The position numbers were made by a program, and so were the translations under genes. The notes below the pieces were generated by a model that was not told where the DNA came from, searched no databases, and was given only the letters and a program-made list of their open reading frames with translations. Source: ZC4RG30 sp963812195 (GTDB lineage Bacteria; Pseudomonadota; Gammaproteobacteria; Steroidobacterales; Steroidobacteraceae). Taken from it: a DNA stretch of 64,000 nucleotides. Position 1 is the stretch's first letter; each line of letters opens with the position of its first letter. Positions 58,089-64,000 of the stretch are shown piece after piece. Where the stretch lies: the NCBI GenBank assembly GCA_963812195.1, contig CAWEUI010000006.1:32962-96961 (forward strand), read 5' to 3'.

Positions 58089-58760
58089 TCACGTCACGAC
58101 GCGTAGCAGCGTCAGGCCCTCCCCGACCGGCAGCATCGCGATCTCCACGCGCGGGTCGCGGTGAACGTGGCGGTTGAAATCCTTGATCGCCTGCGCGTGA
58201 TCCGAATCCATCCGGATGACCGGAGTGTGAGACAGACCCAGCGTGTTATCGACAGCGATGAGTCCGCCAGGACGGATCAGGGTCAGCAGCTTCTCGTAAT
58301 ATGCAATGTAGCTCGGCTTGTCGGCGTCAATAAAGGCAAAGTCGAAACCGCGCCGCCCGCTCTCTGCAAGGGCCAGTTCGTCGAGCGTCTGCAACGCCGG
58401 CTGGATCTTCAGCCTGATCCGGTCCACGACGCCCGCTTCGCGCCAGAACGGCTCACCCACGTCGGTGAACGTGCGGCTGACGTCGCAGGCGATCAGTTCA
58501 CCATCGTCCGGCAGGGCCTGTGCGACCGCGAGGGCCGAATAGCCGGTGTACGTGCCGATCTCGATGCATCGTCGCGCACCAATCAGGCGGACCAGCAGCG
58601 CCATGAGCTGGCCCTGGTCGGGCCCGATCTGCATCTCGGCCTCCGGCCGCGGCGCCGTCGCGGCGCGCAGGCGCGCCATTACCTCGGTTTCGCGTGAGGA
58701 CACCTCGAGCAGGTATCGATACACGTCTTCGTCATAAATGGGACTGCGGGCGGCTGACAT
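58089..58760 (-). CDS. SAM-dependent O-methyltransferase (CCoAOMT type)
   Basis: About 223 residues. The SAM-binding CIEIGTYTGYSALAVAQALP, the acidic residues at VVDRIRLKIQPAL and FIDADKPSYIAYYEKLLTLI, and the metal/SAM VDNTLGLSHTPVI match catechol/caffeoyl-CoA O-methyltransferases of bacterial small-molecule type. I use the ATG at 58760 (MSAARSPIYDEDVY); a 51-base longer open frame exists. It stands alone and its substrate is unknown. Confidence 0.88.
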   Translation of the reverse strand: MSAARSPIYDEDVYRYLLEVSSRETEVMARLRAATAPRPEAEMQIGPDQGQLMALLVRLIGARRCIEIGTYTGYSALAVAQALPDDGELIACDVSRTFTDVGEPFWREAGVVDRIRLKIQPALQTLDELALAESGRRGFDFAFIDADKPSYIAYYEKLLTLIRPGGLIAVDNTLGLSHTPVIRMDSDHAQAIKDFNRHVHRDPRVEIAMLPVGEGLTLLRVVT

Positions 58761-58942
58761 CGCGACCTCGGCGCTGCGGGAGGATCGACAGCATAGCCGG
58801 GGACGCGACACCGCGAAAACGCGGCCAACTGTTGGGCTGCTGCACTCCTTTCGCTGCGAAAGTCGTCCAGGGTGAAATTCGAGCTGTCCCGGACTCTGTG
58901 CAATTGCGCCCGCTCCAGGCGAGCCGGCGTGAGATCAGGGGT

Positions 58943-58966
58943 TGGTGGAAAGGGAGGGACTCGAAC
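58943..58966 (-). other. tRNA 3'-end fragment, probable attachment site of the island
   Basis: On the minus strand GTTCGAGTCCCTCCCTTTCC ends in ACCA and looks exactly like the T-loop, T-stem, acceptor end and encoded CCA of a tRNA gene. The T-stem partner and the rest of a tRNA are absent upstream on that strand (GCGGCG does not pair). Such fragments are left where an integrase element inserted at a tRNA 3' end. Genes to its right differ in composition and include mobilisation functions. Confidence 0.6.
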
Positions 58967-59111
58967 GCCGCTCCAACCCTCTGATCTGTGAGGAAGTTTC
59001 CCGTCACGCGTTCAGATACCCTCAAAAGTACCCTCGGTTCGCGCGACAGGTGGCTGCTCGACGCTTCGCCGGCTCAGGAGCGCTCCCGGGCCGGGACGGA
59101 TCATAGATAAT

Positions 59112-59477
59112 TTGAGCCAAGCCACGAGGAAGAATGCCGACCCACGCTTCACTTCTGTTATCCGCTGGTTCAATGGCAGTCGACGAGTGTTCGTCGATCT
59201 TGGCTTTGATCCTGTCGAAGCCAAGGTCATGGTATTTCGCGCTGACGTGATGCTCCGATTGGAGCAGGACCAGAAGGCGCAAGGACGGACTCAGGCAGAG
59301 GCGGCAAAGCGCCTCGGCATTACCGAGCAGCGCAAATCGCCGCCTGAGGTCCCACATCACATGCGCAATAGGGGTGCCTCAAGCAATCACGCGTCACCTG
59401 AACATCACTCAGTGCTCAATTGTGCCGCTGTCGAAATGAATGGCTTCTTTTTCCGTTCCATATGCCGTGATCACTGA
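59112..59477 (+). pseudogene. XRE/HigA-type antitoxin remnant, truncated
   Basis: The start of an XRE helix-turn-helix protein is readable: VFVDLGFDPVEAKVMVFRAD, then LRLEQDQKAQGRTQAEAAKR and LGITEQR, where homologues continue with the recognition helix. Here the text becomes unrelated (PPEVPHHMRNR) and no other frame restores the family. The gene therefore looks truncated, and the rest of the open frame to 59477 overlaps the next gene and is probably not translated usefully. It lies 150 bp inside the predicted island end, a common place for decayed genes. Confidence 0.6.
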
Positions 59478-59858
59478 AGAATACACGGCATGATCTTTGA
59501 AATTGAGCACTAGCGTTACAAAATCTGGCTTCGTTGGTTCATGCCAATTCACGAGATAGGTGGCCTCGCCGATTTTTCTAGATTGATAGGGCAGATCTAT
59601 CTCGGCATGGCCTTTGCGGGGTCCCGCCGTCCACGTGTATTTCAGATGGCCACTGTAAAACTCGAAATGGATCCCCCATCCGTTTTCATAGGAGTATTGA
59701 AGGCTCCTTCCGTCCAAGAGATGCGCGGCCCTTGCGTACAACTGCGTCTCTGTGGCGGCAGACGAATCGTCGATTGTTTGTGCGCTGCTGAACGAGGCAC
59801 TTCCAAGCAGCGCCAAGAGCGTAGCGCCGACCATAGTTGTTCTGAAGTTACGTTTCAT
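59409..59858 (-). CDS. Secreted MoaF-like protein
   Basis: 149 residues. A signal peptide (TTMVGATLLALLGSASFSSA) is followed by a small beta-rich domain: SLQYSYENGWGIHFEFYSGH, LKYTWTAGP, GEATYLVNWHEPTKPDFVTL and VLNFKDHAVYSSVIT. This resembles the lipocalin-like MoaF C-terminal fold. G+C is visibly lower than in the chromosome, suggesting transfer. It is 47 bp downstream of an alkyl sulfatase on the same strand; moaF and sulfatase genes are also linked in Klebsiella amine/sulfate regulons, so a joint role is possible but unproven. Confidence 0.7.
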   Translation of the reverse strand: MKRNFRTTMVGATLLALLGSASFSSAQTIDDSSAATETQLYARAAHLLDGRSLQYSYENGWGIHFEFYSGHLKYTWTAGPRKGHAEIDLPYQSRKIGEATYLVNWHEPTKPDFVTLVLNFKDHAVYSSVITAYGTEKEAIHFDSGTIEH

Positions 59859-59905
59859 GGTTCACCCTCAAGTAAGAAGGAACTCTGCATCTGGCACAGG
59901 GCCTG

Positions 59906-61326
59906 TCATTGCGGGGCTCCGCCTTGCGGCGCACTTTTTGCCTCGTCTCGTAGTGCGTTGGCCACCGTCAGATAGTAGTTGCGAGCCAGCGCGTTGACCG
60001 AAGCGCTGGCAAGCATTGTCAAGGCGTCGGCCTTGACCATTTTCGCTTGCGTATCATCTACATCCAGTGCCAGCAGGTAATCTGCCAATTCGGCCGCCCA
60101 TTGAGCGTCGCCCTCCTGCATTGCCTTGCGTGCCCGTCCGGCCAACACATCCCTGCCGCCCGCCAGGTCAGCAATTCGCTGCGCCTCGGCAGCTGGCGGC
60201 AATCTGGAAAGACTCGTCGGATTGCCGTCGAACCAGCCGAGATACCCGGTAAAGATCGCGCGCACGGCCCAGTCCACCCGACCGTAGTACTCACCCAGAT
60301 CCGGGTCCGCTGCAAGTTCTGGCGGCAAGCGCACGGTCTCGACCAGCTGATCCGGCGTCAGGCCCCGATTCATGCCCTCCACTGTCTTGTCGTGTACATA
60401 GCGAATGGCGTCGCGATGCTTGCGCAATGCTTCCTGGGCCAACTTCGCACCGATCAGGGGCCGCGTATGACCTGGCACCACTGCAACGGGATTCTCCTTA
60501 AGCATCAGGTCCAGACTCTGCGCCCATGCCAAGACATCACGGTACGGCGTTCCGCGAATTGCATAGAGGTTCGGGAAGGACTTGTAGAAGTTGTCGCCAG
60601 CGAAAAGCACGCGTTGCTGCGGCCGAGCCCACACGTAAAGCTGATCGCTGGTCTCTCCTGGCGCCGCCACCAGTTCCATCCGAATGCCGGCGACTTCCAC
60701 CTTCTGGCGGCCGGATGCGAAGGTCCTGGTTGGCACCGTGTCGGCACTTCCGGCCACAAACGGGTCGGCACGACTAGGCCGCATGGCCGGCGCTATCCCG
60801 TTGTTGATGCGCTGGCTATCCGGCAAGGTGAAGCCCCCCTGGCGCGCACCGCGGACCTGCTGAATCCTCAGACCTGCTGCCGAAAGTGGTCGGTCTTCGG
60901 AGCCAAAATTCTCGAGCGCCCAGATCTGCGGCTTCTTCGCGCCGATGAAGACCGCTGCACCGCCAGTGTGGTCACCGTGACCATGCGTATACACGATCGC
61001 CTTTACTGGCTTATCGGTGATCTGTCGGAACGCTTCGGCGACGGGCTGCGCCTGCACTACATCCATACCCGTATCGACAATGACAGCTCCGTCAGATCCC
61101 ACAATCATCGAGATATTCGCAGGGCTGTAACCCACCGCCGTGTAGAACACCTGGCGCAACGTTGACGATTTCGGGCCGATCTTGCGAATTCGACGTTCCT
61201 GGAGCGCAGCTGTGCCGTTTCCGCGGTCTCATCCGGCGCCGCCGCAGGAACGGCGGCGGAAGCAGCAATGGCAAAGATCCCCAAAATAACGGCGACGCGC
61301 TGGCGCGCACTGCTGAAAATACTCAT
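59906..61326 (-). CDS. Secreted alkyl sulfatase (SdsA-like), one frame change, short C-terminus
   Basis: Metallo-beta-lactamase fold sulfatase. Signal peptide from 61326: MSIFSSARQRVAVILG and AIAASAAVPAAA. A frame change near 61183 precedes VGYSPANISMIVGSDGAVIV. The zinc motif is AIVYTHGHGDHTGGAAVFIG; then VVPGHTRPLIGAKLAQEALR, and the alkyl sulfatase dimerisation domain to the end (AAELADYLLALDVDDTQAKM). At about 470 residues it lacks the C-terminal SCP2-like substrate domain of SdsA1 (about 658 residues). AAGGAG precedes the ATG. It is divergent from an AraC regulator. Confidence 0.88.
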
Positions 61327-61400
61327 GCCGATCTCCTTGGTCCCGTGTTGCCAACCATCTTGCGCCCTGCATCCAGATCGTTCGAGGTACATTCACTCCC

Positions 61401-62317
61401 ATGAATGGTCGAACACGGACATCCGCCCGACTTCTCGAGCCCGTCAGCTACCAGCCCCAATCTGCGTATCGGTTCGATATCGAGGTTACCCGCGCCGCGG
61501 AGCTCAGGAAGCGCGTATCCGCAGAGCACTGGAAAACCCCTCAGCGTCCCGACTTTCATCTGATCATTTGTGTCGACAAGGGCTCCTTTACCCATTCCAT
61601 CGACTTCGAGCCGGTAGACTGCAATCCGGGCTCAGTCCTTCTGATCCGTCCCGGACAAGTTCATGTCTGGGACATGCGCCACCCGTGGAATGGATGGATC
61701 GTGGTGTTTCGGCCGAGTCTGCAACCACGTGTGGGCACCCGTGCCATGAGCACGAACAGCAACCAGCCGAACCTGGACGACTTTCCAAGATTGCTGCGAC
61801 TGGCGAGCCCGGAGCACGAGGCAATAGCGGAAGCCATTTCTCGCATCCGGGCAGATTCGGGGGTACCGGAGACGCTCAGGACCTGCGCATATTGCTGCGC
61901 GCGGAGTTGCGGACGTTGATCATCAGGTTGGGCTTGCACTGCCAGCCGGACCGCGATCCCTCGACCCACTCCAGCGCTTCGGCGCGAAGATTCGATAAGT
62001 TCAGGATTGCAGTGAACCGCAATTTTGCACGGATGCACACCGTTGCCGCCTACGCGGCCATGCTTGGCCTTACCGAAAAAAGTCTCCAACGAGCTGCCAT
62101 GGCCATCCGGAATATGCCTGCCAAGACCGTGATTGTGCAGAGAATTGCACTGGAGGCAAAGCGGCTGCTGGTTCATGGTGACCTGTCGGTATCACAGATA
62201 TCCGAGGAACTCGGCTTCAGCGAGCCCACAAATTTCGTGAAGTTCTTCAGTAGGGAAGCCGGAATGACGCCCGGCCGCTTCCGCGGCAGGCACCGACATC
62301 ACCCCCGCATTGAGTAG
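61401..62317 (+). CDS. AraC-family regulator, one frame change
   Basis: About 304 residues. The N-terminal cupin-like region (FHLIICVDKGSFTHSIDFEP, VLLIRPGQVHVWDM) would sense an effector. After a frame change near 61873, the C-terminal double helix-turn-helix follows: HTVAAYAAMLGLTEKSLQRA, then LLVHGDLSVSQISEELGFSE and PTNFVKFFSREAGMTPGRFR. Its start lies 74 bp from that of the divergent sulfatase, so it probably controls sulfatase and MoaF expression. Confidence 0.88.
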
Positions 62318-62382
62318 GGTCAGTTATTTGAGCCCAACCCTGGCCCGGAGGTCCGTTGCCCCTCGTAGTGCCACCGTGCTCG

Positions 62383-63379
62383 TCAGCGCGCAGAAGACTC
62401 TTTGACTCGCTGAAGCCGCGAATGTTCCACTACTCGCTTTGCAAATTGCTCCTTCTCTGTCAGCGGCGGCAGCATGTTTGCGACAAACCGACTGACTTGC
62501 GTGGCAAGCTCTGGATGCCCTTCCTTCACCAGCAAACCTTCCAGCGCTCGCCAGCCTTTCTCCACCTCGAGTCGAGTGGCGATCAGTCTGGACTTGCCCG
62601 ACTCCGCATGGCCTCTTCCAATCCCCGCCTCAATTAGCTGCAGCGCGGACACGCTCGCGCATGTGGCTCGAATCGCCACGACGCATCGCCCGATAGATCC
62701 CATCCTTCTTTGGCGTCCTGGTCTCACCTCGAACCACACGCTCCGTAGCATTGGCTGCCACGCCCTGCTCCCGCAGATGACGCGCGAACTCCCTTCGCCA
62801 TTCACGCAAGGTGGCCTTTCGGATGTTCAGTCGCACGCCCTGCTCACTGACAGCCTTCACGACCATGTGAACATGCGGATGCGGCTCATCGGTATGCAGC
62901 ACCATCACGTACCGGTGCTTGAGCGCAAATTCCTCGCGAGCCAGATTGCGAACCGCAGCCTGGAGCTTGTCCGGCGGCGTGCCCGGCGGCATGGAGAACA
63001 TCAACTTGTGAACCAGCTTTGGCGGCTGCCTGCCGTTGGCCGATGACAGGTCAGCCTGACGCCGGTCGGTATCCAGGTCGAGATCCCAATTCTCCAGCAG
63101 CGCCTTCTCCGTTCCCTTTCCCTGCAGCCGCTCCCCGTCATCGGTCTCCAATTCGAGTTCCCCGGCCCGGCCCAGGTAGTCCAGGTGGCGTCCCACCGCA
63201 CCAAGGTCCTGTCCTCCCCCGCTCAATACTTTGACCATCACCTCCGGCGTACGGCCAACCGTTCGGGCGATCTGTTGCACCTCCGCAGGCGACAGTCGGT
63301 CACGCCGCCCGGGTCCACGCCGGGCGTAACTGGCGATGTCGAACAGGGGGCGGTGCGCATCAGTCATTCGTTTCGGCAT
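62383..63379 (-). CDS. Relaxase / mobilisation nuclease, one frame change
   Basis: About 331 residues. HUH-type nuclease that nicks an origin of transfer. VKVLSGGGQDLGAVGRHLDY contains the probable catalytic Tyr, and LHTDEPHPHVHMVVKAVSEQ the three-His metal motif. The frame changes near 62655, after which SALQLIEAGIGRGHAESGKS runs to the stop. It is shorter than conjugative relaxases with extra domains, which suggests a mobilisable element helped in trans. Starts at 63379 or 63367 are possible; both overlap the end of the MobC-like gene. Confidence 0.87.
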
Positions 63380-63911
63380 GCCCGCTCTCCCAGCTTCGGT
63401 GGTTCGCCTTGATCAGGGCCTTCACGTGATCGCGCAGCCCCTCACAGACCCTGATGATCGATCGCAGATCGTCGCGGCCTGGCGCGGCAACCCGACCGCC
63501 CTGATTGGCCGCCCGCGCAATCTGATTGATGTTCCGGCCGATGGCGCCGAGCTCCGCGACCGAGCGCTTCAGCTCCAAGAGCTCATGCTTGGGCAGCGGT
63601 GGCAGTGACCTCAGATGTGCCCGGACCAGGACGCCCGCATACGTGGCGGCCGCCATCTGGCGCGCACCCGCCCGCTCCTGAAGCAGGAGCTGATCTTCGG
63701 CTCTGAGCCGAATGCACACCCGACTGCCCACGGACCTGCGCCGGTTGGGCTTGAGCGCTTCGCCACCCGCCCCGCTGACGCTTTGAATAGTCAGGGTGAT
63801 GAGCCGCTTCAGGAGCGCGGATTCGGTCAGCTGCTGCCGATCCGCGAGCGCATGGAATTGCGCCTTCGTATCAGGTGTAACCCGAGCAGCGATGAGTTGC
63901 GTGGCAGCCAT
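63360..63911 (-). CDS. MobC-like relaxosome accessory protein
   Basis: 183 residues from the ATG at 63911 (MAATQLIAARVTPDTKAQFH). The N-terminal part resembles a ribbon-helix-helix DNA-binding domain (VTPDTKAQFHALADRQQLTE), and the C-terminal part has ELLELKRSVAELGAIGRNIN and QIARAAN, the hallmark of MobC/relaxosome proteins. It precedes and overlaps the relaxase, the usual order. A longer open frame begins at 63956. The remaining bases to 64000 show nothing clear. Confidence 0.85.
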   Translation of the reverse strand: MAATQLIAARVTPDTKAQFHALADRQQLTESALLKRLITLTIQSVSGAGGEALKPNRRRSVGSRVCIRLRAEDQLLLQERAGARQMAAATYAGVLVRAHLRSLPPLPKHELLELKRSVAELGAIGRNINQIARAANQGGRVAAPGRDDLRSIIRVCEGLRDHVKALIKANHRSWESGHAETND

Positions 63912-64000
63912 GGATGCCAAGTGTTTAACAACAGTCGCCGCGAGGCTATCCTGCAATCACTCCAAATCAGCCCAATACCCCACTCTCCAAGATTCCGACG

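Noticed and set aside
58943..59020. A complete tRNA gene
   Set aside because: Only the T-loop, acceptor strand and CCA match; the T-stem partner and cloverleaf are missing.

Overview
The window is a high-GC (by eye roughly two-thirds G+C) proteobacterial chromosome segment. A bifunctional RlmKL, a FlgM/FlgN and MotAB layout with sigma-54 and sigma-28 promoters, three TorF-type porins, an UrcA-family protein and a complete glutamylated-putrescine (Puu) pathway point to a gammaproteobacterium. The Xanthomonadales/Nevskiales/Steroidobacter side of the class fits best; that placement is an inference from gene content, not from a marker phylogeny.

Layout. 1-16.1 kb is flagellar: the start of flagellin, then flgL-K-J-I-H-G-F-E-D-C-B on the minus strand, and flgA, flgM, flgN, motA, motB on the plus strand. 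The flgB/flgA gap holds two divergent textbook sigma-54 promoters; fliC, flgM and motA each have a sigma-28 (FliA) type promoter. 16.1-19 kb has an HDOD protein, an unrecognised 369-residue protein and a divergent MarR regulator with a cysteine cluster. 19-22 kb is a sulfur amino acid/PLP pair plus a ROK glucokinase. 22-32.7 kb is polyamine uptake (PotFGHI) and catabolism (SpuC-like aminotransferase, two glutamine-synthetase-like ligases, PuuD, PuuB). PuuC and an omega-aminotransferase lie further on at 39.9-42.8 kb, after a nuclease, an MFS transporter, an IorAB-type molybdenum hydroxylase and rlmKL. 42.8-45.5 kb carries three tandem TorF porins. 45.6-53.8 kb has a TolC-like protein, D-glycerate dehydrogenase and kinase, inorganic pyrophosphatase, and an ABC ATPase/permease/adaptor exporter. 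53.8-58.8 kb has 6-phosphogluconate dehydrogenase, a two-component pair, PilZ, UrcA and an O-methyltransferase. At 58.94 kb a tRNA 3'-end fragment marks the probable edge of a mobile island. The island carries a broken XRE gene, a MoaF-like secreted protein, an alkyl sulfatase with its AraC regulator, and a MobC/relaxase pair, and it runs off the right end.

Sequence quality. Many conserved genes are broken by single-base frame changes, often at homopolymers, with full family-level similarity resuming in another frame. These cluster at 2.8-14.2, 23-29, 42.5-43, 46.7, 53.9-54.6 and 61-62.7 kb, while other stretches are clean. The likeliest cause is uncorrected sequencing indels, not gene decay, so I give the full gene spans and note where the frame changes.

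How the genes work together. The flagellar block follows a Pseudomonas-like hierarchy: sigma-54 drives basal body and hook genes, and sigma-28, held by FlgM, drives filament and motor genes. PotFGHI should import putrescine; a PuuA-like ligase, PuuB, PuuC and PuuD convert it to GABA, with SpuC-type transamination as a parallel route. The most original leads are the MarR/unknown-gene pair with its 30-bp inverted repeat, and the sulfatase-carrying mobilizable island.
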